A stretch of 64,000 nt of DNA from JACDAN01 sp963721345 (GCA_963721345.1 CAVRIT010000002.1:59391-123390); one strand, 5' to 3'; numbered from the stretch's first letter, positions 24,062-33,020 are shown. Program-made: numbers and translations. The notes: generated by a model not told the origin, from the letters alone.

Positions 24062-24955
24062 GTGGTGAGGCTCGCCGGCTTGTTCACGCGCCCGCAGGAG
24101 GGTGAAGCGGAAGCCTCTGTCCAGGAGGAGGTCCCCGCACGCCAGGAGGCGCTCCCGCCGCCGCCTGAGCCCGACGCCAAGCGACAGGCTCGCGTGATCT
24201 CGTTCGCGAACCAGAAGGGCGGCGTCGCGAAGACGACGTCCACGCTGAACCTCGCCGTGGCGCTGTCCGAGGGGGGCTACCGCGTGCTCGTGGTCGACAT
24301 GGACCCACAGGGGAACCTGACCATGAGCCAGGGGCTGAACCCCGACCAGATCACGCGGTCGATGTTCGACGTGCTCGTGCACCGGCTGCCGATCGACCAG
24401 GTGATCCAGCAGACCGAGATCGACCTCGCGGTGTCGTCGATCGACCTCGCCGGGGCGGAGCTTGCCCTGTCGAGCATGATCGGTCGCGAACGCGCGCTGG
24501 AGAAGGCGCTCGGCCCGGTCAAGGAGAAGTACGACTTCGTCCTGATCGACACGCCCCCGTCGCTCGGACTGCTGACGATCAACGCGCTCGTCGCCTCCAA
24601 CGGCGTGATCGTCCCCGTGCAGTGCGAGTACCTCTCGCTGCGCGGCCTCGTGCAGCTCGAGAACACGCTCTCGATGATCCGGGAGAACCTGAACCCCGAG
24701 GTGCAGATCCAGGGGATCCTGCCGACGATGTTCGACGGCCGGACGCTGCACTCGCGCGAGGCGATCGAGATCCTGCAGGAGAACTTCGGCGACCTCGTCT
24801 TCAAGACGAGGATCAAGAAGACCGTCCGCTACGCGGAGGCCCCCGTGAAGGGCGCCTCGGTGCTGAAGTACGACCCGTCCGGGAACGCCGCAGAGGCGTA
24901 CCGCGAGCTGGCGAAGGAGGTGCTCAATGGCGCGAAAGCGCGCGAGCATGCGTGA
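24062..24955 (+). CDS. parA: ParA/Soj-type ATPase coupled to ftsZ
   Basis: 297 residues from GTG 24062 (GTG 24065 is equally possible). The first ~45 residues are an acidic, Pro-rich extension. The deviant Walker A motif is KGGVAKTT (about residues 52-59), with VVDMDPQGN as Walker A' and LIDTPPSLG as Walker B, typical of ParA/Soj partition ATPases rather than MinD. The usual C-terminal amphipathic membrane helix of MinD is not evident. No parB is adjacent; instead its last 29 bases overlap ftsZ. A role in positioning division or linking nucleoid and divisome is an inference from this context. Confidence 0.88.
   Translation: MVRLAGLFTRPQEGEAEASVQEEVPARQEALPPPPEPDAKRQARVISFANQKGGVAKTTSTLNLAVALSEGGYRVLVVDMDPQGNLTMSQGLNPDQITRSMFDVLVHRLPIDQVIQQTEIDLAVSSIDLAGAELALSSMIGRERALEKALGPVKEKYDFVLIDTPPSLGLLTINALVASNGVIVPVQCEYLSLRGLVQLENTLSMIRENLNPEVQIQGILPTMFDGRTLHSREAIEILQENFGDLVFKTRIKKTVRYAEAPVKGASVLKYDPSGNAAEAYRELAKEVLNGAKAREHA
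24914..24922 (+). promoter_or_regulatory. Strong ribosome-binding site of ftsZ inside parA
   Basis: AAGGAGGTG stands four bases before ATG 24927 and fixes the ftsZ start within parA, implying translational coupling. Confidence 0.7.
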
Positions 24956-26321
24956 GGGCCCGCTCGCCGAGCTCTTCAGGGCGACCGAGGCAGCGCAGCG
25001 ACAGGCCGAGAAGGAAGGCAAGTCGCTCCCGGGCGAGCCGCTCGAGCAAACCGTTGAGCATCCGCCGCCGACTCCGCCCGCGGCACCGGTGACCCCGGCA
25101 ACCACGCCGCCACGGCTCGAGGTCGCGCCCGAGCCCGAGGAGCCGCCAGCTCCGCCCGCACGGATCCACGAAGCGCCGACGTCGACGCCTGTCCCCGCAC
25201 CCCCGACCCAGCCAGAGGACCACGGGTCCGATCGGGGCGTCGCGCGCCTGCTCGACCCCATGCCCGAGCCGCCGCCGCGCCTCCATCGCGCACCTCGCGC
25301 CGACTCGGCTTACGCCGCGGTCATCCGCGTCGTGGGGGTCGGAGGCGCCGGGCTGAACGCACTCAACCGCATGATCGACGCGGGCATCTCGGACGTCGAG
25401 TTCGTGGCGGTCAATACCGATCTCCAGCAGCTGGCGCTGAGCGACGCCGAGGTCAAGATCCACATCGGGCGCGAGCTGACGGGAGGTCTGGGCTCGGGCG
25501 CCGAGCCGCAGATCGGGCGACGCGCGGCCGAGGAGTCCTACGACCAGATCAAGCGGGCGCTCAGAGGCTCGGACATGGTCTTCGTCACAGCCGGCGAGGG
25601 CGGCGGCACCGGCTCCGGCGCTGCGCCGGTCGTCGCTCGGATCGCGCGCGAGGTCGGCGCGCTCACGGTCGGCATCGTCACGATGCCGTTCCGGTTCGAG
25701 GGCACGAAGCGGCGCAGCCAGGCCGAGGCCGGAGTCCAGTGGCTCCGAGAGGACTGCGACACGGTGATCGTCATCCCGAACGAGCGTCTCTTGGAAGTTC
25801 TCGACCAGAAGACGTCGATGCTGGACGCGTTCAAGATCGCCGACGACGTCCTTCGCCAGGGTGTCCAGGGCATCTGCGACCTGATCACCGAGCCCGGCCT
25901 GATCAACGTCGACTTTGCCGACGTTCGGACGATCATGCAGGGAGCGGGCACCGCGCTGATGGGCATCGGCTTCTCGACCGGGGAGAACCGCGCCGTCGAA
26001 GCCGCCGAGCGCGCGCTGCGCTCGCCGCTCGTCGACACCGAGCTTGTCAGCGCGAAGGGCATCCTGCTCTCGATCGCCGGTGGCACCGACCTCTCGCTCT
26101 ACGAGGTCAACGAGGCCGCCGAGCTCGTCCGGAAGTCGTCCACGGACGACACGAACATCATCTTCGGCGCGATCGTCGACGAGCGCCTGGAAGGCCAGGT
26201 CTGGGTGACCGTGGTCGTGACGGGCGTAGGTCAGCCACGCGGCACTCGGCTCCGGGCTGCGCCCGATGCCACGGGCCGCGAAGACGAGTCGCTCGAACCG
26301 CCGTCGTTCCTGCAGGATTAG
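24927..26321 (+). CDS. ftsZ: Cell division protein FtsZ with long N-terminal extension
   Basis: 464 residues. Residues ~130-440 are a full FtsZ GTPase: IRVVGVGGAGLNALNRMI, the tubulin signature GGGTGSG (about 224-230), and the synergy T7 loop NVDFADVRTIM (about 326). The tail ends in PPSFLQD, like the conserved FtsA/SepF-binding peptide. Before the core lie ~125 extra residues: a basic/amphipathic start (REGPLAELFRATEAAQRQAE) and a Pro-rich linker (45-110). Ordinary FtsZ has about ten residues here. The gene overlaps parA and is not in a dcw cluster. It may be the main FtsZ relocated, or a second one; the core looks fully functional. Confidence 0.92.
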   Translation: MARKRASMREGPLAELFRATEAAQRQAEKEGKSLPGEPLEQTVEHPPPTPPAAPVTPATTPPRLEVAPEPEEPPAPPARIHEAPTSTPVPAPPTQPEDHGSDRGVARLLDPMPEPPPRLHRAPRADSAYAAVIRVVGVGGAGLNALNRMIDAGISDVEFVAVNTDLQQLALSDAEVKIHIGRELTGGLGSGAEPQIGRRAAEESYDQIKRALRGSDMVFVTAGEGGGTGSGAAPVVARIAREVGALTVGIVTMPFRFEGTKRRSQAEAGVQWLREDCDTVIVIPNERLLEVLDQKTSMLDAFKIADDVLRQGVQGICDLITEPGLINVDFADVRTIMQGAGTALMGIGFSTGENRAVEAAERALRSPLVDTELVSAKGILLSIAGGTDLSLYEVNEAAELVRKSSTDDTNIIFGAIVDERLEGQVWVTVVVTGVGQPRGTRLRAAPDATGREDESLEPPSFLQD

Positions 26322-26359
26322 CCCGCGTCAGCCGAGGGGCGCGGCCGAGGTCCCCGGAT

Positions 26360-26365
26360 TACGCT
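26360..26365 (+). promoter_or_regulatory. -10 box of gamma-glutamyltransferase gene (leaderless)
   Basis: TACGCT ends 6 bases before the ATG at 26372. Confidence 0.45.
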
Positions 26366-26371
26366 GACGCC

Positions 26372-27901
26372 ATGAGAGGAGCGATCGCGGCGGGCCACCC
26401 GCTGACGGCCGAAGCGGGCGCGCGCGTGCTCGAGGACGGCGGCAGCGCTCTTGACGCCTGCATCGCCGCCGCCTTCGTCTCCTGGGTCGCCGAGAGCCCG
26501 CTGACCGGCCCGGGTGGCGGTGGTTTCCTGCTCCTCCACGACGCGGCGACGGGGCGTTCCCGCCTGCTCGACTTCTTCGTCAGCGTCCCAGGCGCCGGCC
26601 TCCCGCGCGGCACCGTCGGCGAGATGGAGACGGTCGACGTCGACTTCGAGGCGACGGTTCAGGCGTTCCGGATCGGCGCGGCGTCGGTCGCCGTTCCCGG
26701 TGCGCTCGCCGGCCTCGAGGCGGCGCACAGGCGCTTCGGCACCCAACCGTGGCGCCGGCTCGTCGAGCCCGCGATCGAGCTCGCGCGGAGCGGGCTCGAG
26801 CTCACGCGCCAACAGGCGTACCTCCACGCGATCCTCGACATCATCCTCCGCCACACCGAGGAGAGCCGGTCGATCTACGGGCCCGAAGGCGAGCGCCTCG
26901 TGGCCGGCGACCGCCTCGTGATCGCAGACCTGGCATCGACGCTCGAGCAGGTCGCCGCAGAGGGCGCAGACGCCCTTTACGGGGGCGACCTCGGAGCGCG
27001 GGCCAGCGATCACGTCCGAGCACACGGAGGGACGCTGACGGCAGAGGACATGGCCACCTACCGCCCCATCTGGCGCCGCCCGATCGACGTCGACTTCCTC
27101 GGCCACCGAGTCGTCTCCAACCCGCCGCCGTCGTCCGGCGGCGTGCTGATCGCCTACGGGCTCCGCTTGCTCGACCGGGTAGGGCTCGGCGGCGCACCCG
27201 GCACGGCCGATGCCATCGCCCGGATGGTCGAGGTGATGGGTGCGCAAGACGAGGTGCTCGGGCCGGGCTTCCGGCGCGAGCTCTTCCGCGGCGGCCTCGC
27301 GGAGCGGCTCTGCGAGGAAGGGCGGGTCGAAGCGGCCGCGGGCCGCCTGCTCACCGGCACGACGCACATCTCGGCCATCGACGCGCAGGGGAACGCGGCG
27401 GCGCTCACGGCGACGACCGGATCGGGCTCGGGCTGCGTCGTCCCGGGCACGGGAATCCACCTGAACAACATGCTCGGGGAGTTCGACCTGGTTCCGGCCG
27501 GAGCGAAGCGCGCGCCCGGCGGGCGGCTCACGAGCATGATGTCGCCCTCGATCGCGCTCGTCGGCGGACGGCCGCGCCTGGTGGTCGGAAGTGCGGGCTC
27601 GCTGCGCCTGCGCGGCGCAATCCTCCAGAGCATCGTGAACGCGCTCGGCCACGACCTGGCGGTGGAGGAGGCGATCGACGCGCCCCGTGTCCACGTCGAC
27701 GAGGGCCACGTCCACTGCGAAGGGGGCACTGACCCCACCGTCGTCGGGGAGCTCGAGCGCCGCGGCTACGACGTCGTCCGCTGGCGCCGTCGGAACCTGT
27801 ACTTCGGCGGCGCGGCGGCCGTGGAGGTCCGGCCTGACGGGTCGCTCCACGCGGCGGGCGACCGGCGCCGGGGCGGCCACGGCATCGTCGTCGGTGGCTG
27901 A
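26372..27901 (+). CDS. Gamma-glutamyltransferase family protein
   Basis: 509 residues. The family layout is present: AGHPLTAEAGARVLEDGGSALDA near the start, TGPGGGGFLL, and the autoprocessing site in GTTHISAIDAQGN, where a Thr becomes the N-terminal nucleophile of the small subunit. SNPPPSSGG, SMMSPSIAL and the final NLYFGGAAAVE also match. There is no signal peptide, unlike exported GGT of glutathione metabolism, so the product looks cytoplasmic. It could act on gamma-glutamyl amides or be a cephalosporin-acylase-like relative. Its end overlaps the GNAT gene by 8 bases. Confidence 0.85.
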   Translation: MRGAIAAGHPLTAEAGARVLEDGGSALDACIAAAFVSWVAESPLTGPGGGGFLLLHDAATGRSRLLDFFVSVPGAGLPRGTVGEMETVDVDFEATVQAFRIGAASVAVPGALAGLEAAHRRFGTQPWRRLVEPAIELARSGLELTRQQAYLHAILDIILRHTEESRSIYGPEGERLVAGDRLVIADLASTLEQVAAEGADALYGGDLGARASDHVRAHGGTLTAEDMATYRPIWRRPIDVDFLGHRVVSNPPPSSGGVLIAYGLRLLDRVGLGGAPGTADAIARMVEVMGAQDEVLGPGFRRELFRGGLAERLCEEGRVEAAAGRLLTGTTHISAIDAQGNAAALTATTGSGSGCVVPGTGIHLNNMLGEFDLVPAGAKRAPGGRLTSMMSPSIALVGGRPRLVVGSAGSLRLRGAILQSIVNALGHDLAVEEAIDAPRVHVDEGHVHCEGGTDPTVVGELERRGYDVVRWRRRNLYFGGAAAVEVRPDGSLHAAGDRRRGGHGIVVGG

Positions 27902-28412
27902 GCCCTACGTGATCCGCCGCGCGGACCCGGGGGACGCGGCGGCGCTCGTCGAGCTTGCGGAGCGGGTCTCCTCCGAGCCGGGCGGCTGGCTCGTTTCCGA
28001 CGGCCGCTGGCGGACGGTCGGGGACGAGCGGCGCTACCTGCGGGCGCTGCGGCGTTATAGGGACGCCGCGGTCTTCTGCGCGGAGACCGACGACGACGGC
28101 ATCGTCGCGCGCCTCTCGCTCGGCCGCGACCCCCACCCGGCGAGCCGCCACGTCGCCGACCTGGGGCTCATGGTCGCCGCCGGCCACCGCCGCCGGGGTA
28201 TCGGTCGAGCACTGCTCCAGCAGTCGGTCGAGTGGGCGAGAGACGTCGGCATCAGGAAGCTCGAGCTGCACGTGTTTCCGCACAACGCGCCTGCGATCGC
28301 TCTCTACGAGGACTTCGGCTTCCGCCGAGAGGGCCTGCGCCGAGAGCATTACCGCCGCGGAGAGGAGTATCTGGACGCAATCCTGATGGCCTATGACATA
28401 GGGGCCGTCTAG
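27894..28412 (+). CDS. GNAT family N-acetyltransferase
   Basis: 172 residues from GTG 27894. The acetyl-CoA loop is GHRRRGIGRALLQQ (motif A), followed by LELHVFPHNAPAIALYEDFGFRREG (motif B) and an ending typical of the RimI/phosphinothricin-acetyltransferase-like branch (YLDAILMAYDI). The acceptor is unknown. It overlaps the end of the gamma-glutamyltransferase gene, so the two are probably co-expressed. Confidence 0.85.
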   Translation: MAEPYVIRRADPGDAAALVELAERVSSEPGGWLVSDGRWRTVGDERRYLRALRRYRDAAVFCAETDDDGIVARLSLGRDPHPASRHVADLGLMVAAGHRRRGIGRALLQQSVEWARDVGIRKLELHVFPHNAPAIALYEDFGFRREGLRREHYRRGEEYLDAILMAYDIGAV

Positions 28413-28415
28413 GCT
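28410..28415 (+). promoter_or_regulatory. -10 box of hisC-like gene (leaderless)
   Basis: TAGGCT ends 8 bases before the GTG at 28424; its first bases overlap the stop codon of the GNAT gene. Confidence 0.5.
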
Positions 28416-28423
28416 CCCGCGCG

Positions 28424-29560
28424 GTGACGACGCTGACCGAGATCGCCGAGAGCTTCTTCAAGCCCGCCGTCAGGGACATCGTCCCGTACGAGCCCGGGAA
28501 GCCGGTCGAGGAGGTTCAGCGCGAGCTCGGCCTCGAGCGCGTCGTCAAGCTCGCCTCCAACGAGGGCCCGTTCGGGCCTTTCGCCGAGGCGCTCGACGCG
28601 CTGGCGGAGTCGGCCACGGAGCTCAACCGCTACCCCGACGGCGGCGGCTTCAGGCTGCGCGTCGCGCTCGCAGAGCGTCATGGGGTCCGGCTCGAGGAGA
28701 TCGCGCTCGGGGCCGGGGCGGACGGCGTGGTCGACTCCCTCGCTCAGATCGCGCTCGACCCCGGCGACGAGGTCGTCTGCGGCTGGCCGAGCTTTCCGTC
28801 CTACGTGATCAACGCGCGCAAGCTCGGCGCCGAGGCGCGCACCGTCCCGCTCGCCGACGGCCGCTACGACCTCGACGGCCTCCTCGCCGCGATCACGGAG
28901 CGGACGAAGCTCGTCTACGTCTGCCACCCGAACAACCCCACCGGGACGATGAACACGCGCGACGAGCTGGACGACTACTTCGACCGGGTCCCGGATCACG
29001 TGCTCACCGTCCTCGACCAGGCGTACTTCGAGTACGTCGACGACCCGGACTACGCGGACGGCGTCGAGGAGTACCTGAAGCAGGGCCGCCGCGTCGTCGT
29101 CCTCCGCACCTTCTCGAAGATCTTCGGCCTGGCCGGGCTTCGGGTCGGCTACGGGGTCGCCCCGGCGGAGGTCGTGACCGCGATCGGGAAGGTCCGCCGC
29201 GCCTTCGACATCACCTCGCCCGCGCAGGTCGCCGCGCTCGCAAGCCTCGGAGCGCCCGGCGCCGACGACGAGATCGCGCGCCGGCGCCGCGTGAACGCCG
29301 AGGGGCGGCCGGCCATCGAGGCGGCGCTGCGCGAGCACGGCCTCGACCCTGTGGGCCCGGCAGTCGCGAACTTCGTGTTCGCAGAGGTGGGAGACGACTC
29401 GCGCCCGCTCTTCGAGCAGCTCCTCGCCGAGGGCGTGATCGTGCGCCCGACGGCCGGCTTCGGCGCGCCCGGGGGCCTTCGGGTGACCGTCGGCGCTCCG
29501 CAGGAGAACGCGTACTTCCGCGAGGCGCTCGGGCGTGTGCTGAGCCCTGCACGCGGGTAA
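28424..29560 (+). CDS. hisC: Histidinol-phosphate aminotransferase (HisC-like)
   Basis: 378 residues, class I/II PLP aminotransferase. Key features: KLASNEGPFGP near residue 45, the PLP-contacting HPNNPTGTMN, and the Schiff-base lysine in TFSKIFGLAGLRVGYG, followed by the substrate Arg in GGLRVTVG near the C-terminus. It transfers the amino group from glutamate to imidazole acetol-phosphate in histidine synthesis. No other his gene is nearby, so it could instead be a HisC-type aromatic aminotransferase. Confidence 0.82.
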   Translation: MTTLTEIAESFFKPAVRDIVPYEPGKPVEEVQRELGLERVVKLASNEGPFGPFAEALDALAESATELNRYPDGGGFRLRVALAERHGVRLEEIALGAGADGVVDSLAQIALDPGDEVVCGWPSFPSYVINARKLGAEARTVPLADGRYDLDGLLAAITERTKLVYVCHPNNPTGTMNTRDELDDYFDRVPDHVLTVLDQAYFEYVDDPDYADGVEEYLKQGRRVVVLRTFSKIFGLAGLRVGYGVAPAEVVTAIGKVRRAFDITSPAQVAALASLGAPGADDEIARRRRVNAEGRPAIEAALREHGLDPVGPAVANFVFAEVGDDSRPLFEQLLAEGVIVRPTAGFGAPGGLRVTVGAPQENAYFREALGRVLSPARG

Positions 29561-29581
29561 CTCGCACACAATGAGAGCACG

Positions 29582-30808
29582 GTGTCACTAGGCCGCCAGT
29601 TCGCCCTGCTGCGGGATCCGCCGAGCTTCGGGTTGCTGGCGGCCGCCACGCTTCTCTCCGGGCTCGGGACCTGGCTGGCGTTCGTCGCGCTGACCGTCGA
29701 CGTCTACGACCGCACGCAATCCGCGACCTGGGTCAGCGCGCTCCTGATCGCCGACTTTCTCCCCGCGATCGTGATCGGCATCGCCGCGGGCTCGCTGGTC
29801 GACCGCGTGTCGCGGCGCGGCCTGATGATCGCGTCCGACCTCGCACGCTTCGCGATCTTCGCCGCCCTTCCTTTTGCCAATAGTCCCGGGACGATCGTTG
29901 CGCTGGCCGCGGCTGCAGGCTTCGCGACCGGCTTCTTCCGCCCCGCGGTCTACGCGGGACTGCCGAATCTCATCGCCGACGACGATCTCCCCGCGGCGAA
30001 CTCGATGCTCCAAGCGCTCGAGAACATCGCGCTCGCCGCCGGCCCGATCGCGGGCGGCATCCTCGTGAACGCCGTCGGGCCCGACGCGGCGTACCTGGTG
30101 AACGCCGTGACCTTCGCCGTCTCCGCGGTATTGCTCGCTGGGATCCCGGCCCGTCTCCTGCAGGCCGCCCCGGCCGTAGGGCATGGTTACCTCCGCGATC
30201 TCGCGGACGGCTTCGCCCTGATCCGAAGCTCGCGCGCGCTCATGACAGTTCTCGTGGCGTGGGGCATCGTCATGATCGGCGTCGCCTGGAAGAACGTGGC
30301 CGAGATCGTGCTCGCGAAAGATGTCTTCGAGAGCGGCGACCTCGGCTATGGGTTGCTCGTGGGCGCGACGGGCTTCGGATTGGCGGCCGGGAGTCTCCTC
30401 GCTGGGTCGTTCATCGAGACTCGACCGATCGCCGCGGTGTACGGCGCCTCGATTGGCCTGGTGGGAGCCGGTCTCCTCGCGGCTGCCGTGGCGCCCAACG
30501 TCTGGATCGCGGCGTTCTGCGTCCTCTTCGCCGGGGTGGGGAACGGCGCGGCCGTCGTCTGCAATGCGGTGCTGATCCAACGCGGCGCCTCCGACGAGCT
30601 GCGAGGGCGCGTCTTCACCGTTCTGATGAGCTCCACCTATGCCGTGCTCGGGCTCGGCATGCTGATCGCCGGGCCGCTGACCGACGCCATCGGCCCGCGC
30701 GCCGTCTGGGCGCTTGCCGGCGGGCTTTGCCTCGTAGCGGCGGTGATCGGCCTCGCAATGGCGCGCGGAGTCGCCGGGCGTCCCGAGACCGCGCTCCAGT
30801 CCTCGTAA
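29582..30808 (+). CDS. Major facilitator superfamily transporter
   Basis: 408 residues with about twelve hydrophobic segments. The A-like motif after helix 2 is SLVDRVSRRGLM, and the loop between helices 4 and 5 has YAGLPNLIADDDLPAANSM, typical of the DHA3/enterobactin-exporter (MFS_3) group. Substrates of such proteins are drugs or siderophores; none can be named here. A CACAAT box lies 9 bases before the GTG. The stop overlaps the MeaB start as TAATG. Confidence 0.82.
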   Translation: MSLGRQFALLRDPPSFGLLAAATLLSGLGTWLAFVALTVDVYDRTQSATWVSALLIADFLPAIVIGIAAGSLVDRVSRRGLMIASDLARFAIFAALPFANSPGTIVALAAAAGFATGFFRPAVYAGLPNLIADDDLPAANSMLQALENIALAAGPIAGGILVNAVGPDAAYLVNAVTFAVSAVLLAGIPARLLQAAPAVGHGYLRDLADGFALIRSSRALMTVLVAWGIVMIGVAWKNVAEIVLAKDVFESGDLGYGLLVGATGFGLAAGSLLAGSFIETRPIAAVYGASIGLVGAGLLAAAVAPNVWIAAFCVLFAGVGNGAAVVCNAVLIQRGASDELRGRVFTVLMSSTYAVLGLGMLIAGPLTDAIGPRAVWALAGGLCLVAAVIGLAMARGVAGRPETALQSS

Positions 30809-31803
30809 TGGCGCGCCGCCGCGAGTGGACGCGCGAAACGCTCGTCGAGGGCGTGCGCTCCGGTGATCGCCGCGCCCTCGCGCGGGCGATCACGCTCGTC
30901 GAGAACTCCGACCCGATGGCCTACGAGCTCGTCCGTGCGCTCTACCCCGAGACCGGACGCGCGTACGCGATCGGCATCACCGGCCCGCCGGGTGTCGGCA
31001 AGTCCAGCCTGATCAGCGCGCTGGTGCGCCACGTGCGGGCGGCGGAGCAGACGGTCGGCGTGATCTCGGTCGATCCCTCGAGCCCGTTCTCGAAGGGCGC
31101 CCTGCTGGGCGACCGGATCCGGCTTACCGACCATTTCCTCGACCCCGGCGTGTTCATCCGCTCCATGGGCACCCGCGGCCATCTGGGCGGACTGGCCGAG
31201 GCCACGCTGCAGGCGCTGCTCCTGCTCGACGCCGCGGGCCGGGACCTCGTCTTCCTCGAGACCGTCGGAACCGGCCAGAGCGAGATCGAGGTGATCGGGG
31301 TCGCAGACACCGTCGTCCTCGTCCTCATGCCCGGCTCCGGCGACTCCATCCAGGCCCTGAAGGCCGGGATCATGGAGATCCCCGACGTGATCGTCGTGAA
31401 CAAGAAGGACCACCCGGCGGCGAAGACGATGCTGAACGAGGTGCGCTCGATCCTCGCGCTCGACCACGACCGCGACTGGCGGCCGCCGATCGTCCTCACC
31501 GACGCGCTGCAGGAGGAGGGCGTGCCGGAGCTCTGGGAGCAGATCGCGGCGCACCGCTCCCACCTCGAGTCGAACGACCTCCTGGACGAGCGACGGCGCA
31601 AGAACCTCGCGGGCGAGGTGTTCGCCGTCGCGTCGGCCCGCGCCAAGTCGCACCTCGAGCGCGCGGTGGCCGACGACCCGGAGCTCCGTCGGCTCCTCGA
31701 CGAGGTGCAACGGCGCGAGCTCGACCCCCTCAGCGCCGTGCGCGAGATACTGGAGAAGGTGTTCAAGGTCAATGAAGACGGAAACCGCCCCGACGCCGGC
31801 TGA
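30808..31803 (+). CDS. meaB: MeaB/ArgK-family G-protein chaperone of a B12-dependent mutase
   Basis: 331 residues. Walker A is GPPGVGKS, then VISVDPSSPFSKGALLGDR, the ETVGTGQSE segment (switch/G3) and NKKD (G4). The family guards and reloads adenosylcobalamin in methylmalonyl-CoA mutase or related mutases. No mutase is in the window, so the partner must lie elsewhere. The gene follows the MFS stop directly, and its last 32 bases overlap the threonine dehydratase start. Presence of MeaB fits branched-chain and odd-chain acyl-CoA breakdown. Confidence 0.9.
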   Translation: MARRREWTRETLVEGVRSGDRRALARAITLVENSDPMAYELVRALYPETGRAYAIGITGPPGVGKSSLISALVRHVRAAEQTVGVISVDPSSPFSKGALLGDRIRLTDHFLDPGVFIRSMGTRGHLGGLAEATLQALLLLDAAGRDLVFLETVGTGQSEIEVIGVADTVVLVLMPGSGDSIQALKAGIMEIPDVIVVNKKDHPAAKTMLNEVRSILALDHDRDWRPPIVLTDALQEEGVPELWEQIAAHRSHLESNDLLDERRRKNLAGEVFAVASARAKSHLERAVADDPELRRLLDEVQRRELDPLSAVREILEKVFKVNEDGNRPDAG

Positions 31804-32942
31804 CATCCTGGCGGCCCGCGAGCGTGTCGCGGGAATCGCCCGGGAGACGCCGGTCTACGGCTCCGAGACGTTCTCCCGGCTGGTCGGCCGCGAGGTCTCG
31901 CTCAAGGCCGAGAACCTGCAGCGGACGGGCGCGTTCAAGGTGCGCGGCGCGGTCAACAAGATCGCGACGCTGTCGGACGAGGAGCGCGCGGCCGGCGTGG
32001 TCGCGGCGAGCGCCGGCAACCACGGCCAGGCGGTCGCCTGGGCGGCGCGCCAGGCGGGAATCCGCGCGAAGATCTTCGTCCCGGAGGACGCGCCGATGGC
32101 GAAGGTCGAGGCCTGCCGCACCTACGGCTCGGAGCTCGTCATGGTCGGCGAGCGCTTCGAGGAGGCGATGAACGCAGCCCAGGCCGACGTCGAGGAGACC
32201 GGCGCGACCTTCCTCCACCCGTTCGAGGACCCGAACGTGATCGCGGGCCAGGGGACGATCGGGCTCGAGCTCGCCGAGCAGGTGCCTGACGCGAAGACCG
32301 TGGTGATCCCGGTCGGCGGGGGCGGGCTCGCAGCGGGAATCTCACTCGCGCTGCGCGAGCTTCGCCCGGGCATTCGGATCGTCGGCGTCCAGGCCGGCCT
32401 GAGCGGCTACACGATCGCTGACGGGATCTTCGTCAAGAGCCCGGGCGAGCTGACGATGTCGATCCTGAACGAGACGCTCGACGACCTCTTCGAGGTCGAC
32501 GACGAGCTGATCAGCCAGGCGGTCGTCCTGCTCCTGGAGCGGATGAAGCTGGTCGTGGAGGGGGCGGGCGCGGTCGGAGTCGCGGCGCTGCTCGGGAGAC
32601 AAGGTCGGTGGATCGGGGCCGGTCGCGATCGTGCTCTCCGGCGGCAACATCGACCCGACGCTGCTGATCTCGATCATGCGCCGCGGGCTCACCGTCGGCG
32701 GGCGCTACCTCGTCATCCGGACGCGGATCTCGGACCGGCCCGGCGAGCTCGTGAAGCTCCTGTCGCTGATCGCCGAGGCGCGCGGGAACGTGGTCTCCGT
32801 CGAGCACCATCGCGAGGGGATGGACGTCCCGGTCGCCGAGACGGAGGTCGAGCTCACGCTGATCACGCGCGACCAGGAGCACTGCACGCTCCTGCTGAAG
32901 CAGATGCGCGACTGGGGCTACGAGGTCGAGCGGCTGAAATAG
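31772..32942 (+). CDS. ilvA: Threonine ammonia-lyase with ACT domain, frameshifted
   Basis: About 390 residues if the frame break is repaired. The PLP lysine is in TGAFKVRGAVNKI, the Ser loop is SAGNHGQ, and PVGGGGLAAGI binds the PLP phosphate. Near 32591-32600 one extra base (in a GGG run) moves the frame. The other frame continues directly with GDKVGGSGPVAIVLSGGN and then an ACT regulatory domain (YLVIRTRISDRPGELVKLL), ending at 32942. Both parts are well conserved, so error is likelier than decay. The layout (catalytic domain plus one ACT) matches the TdcB/IlvA-like form. It makes 2-oxobutanoate from threonine. Confidence 0.82.
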
Positions 32943-32979
32943 ACGAAGGAAGATTTCGCTCGTTCCGCCGTCTTGTAGT

Positions 32980-33020
32980 GAAGACCGTCCGGCGGGATGC
33001 GGCACCGCTGGTCGGTCTTC
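32980..33020. terminator. Long hairpin between convergent genes
   Basis: GAAGACCG and CGGTCTTC pair at the ends of a 41-base segment. Inside, CCGGCGG and CCGCTGG add seven more pairs (one G-U) around a 9-base loop. There is no long T tract. It lies between ilvA and the convergent persulfide dioxygenase gene, where a bidirectional terminator would be expected. Confidence 0.4.
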
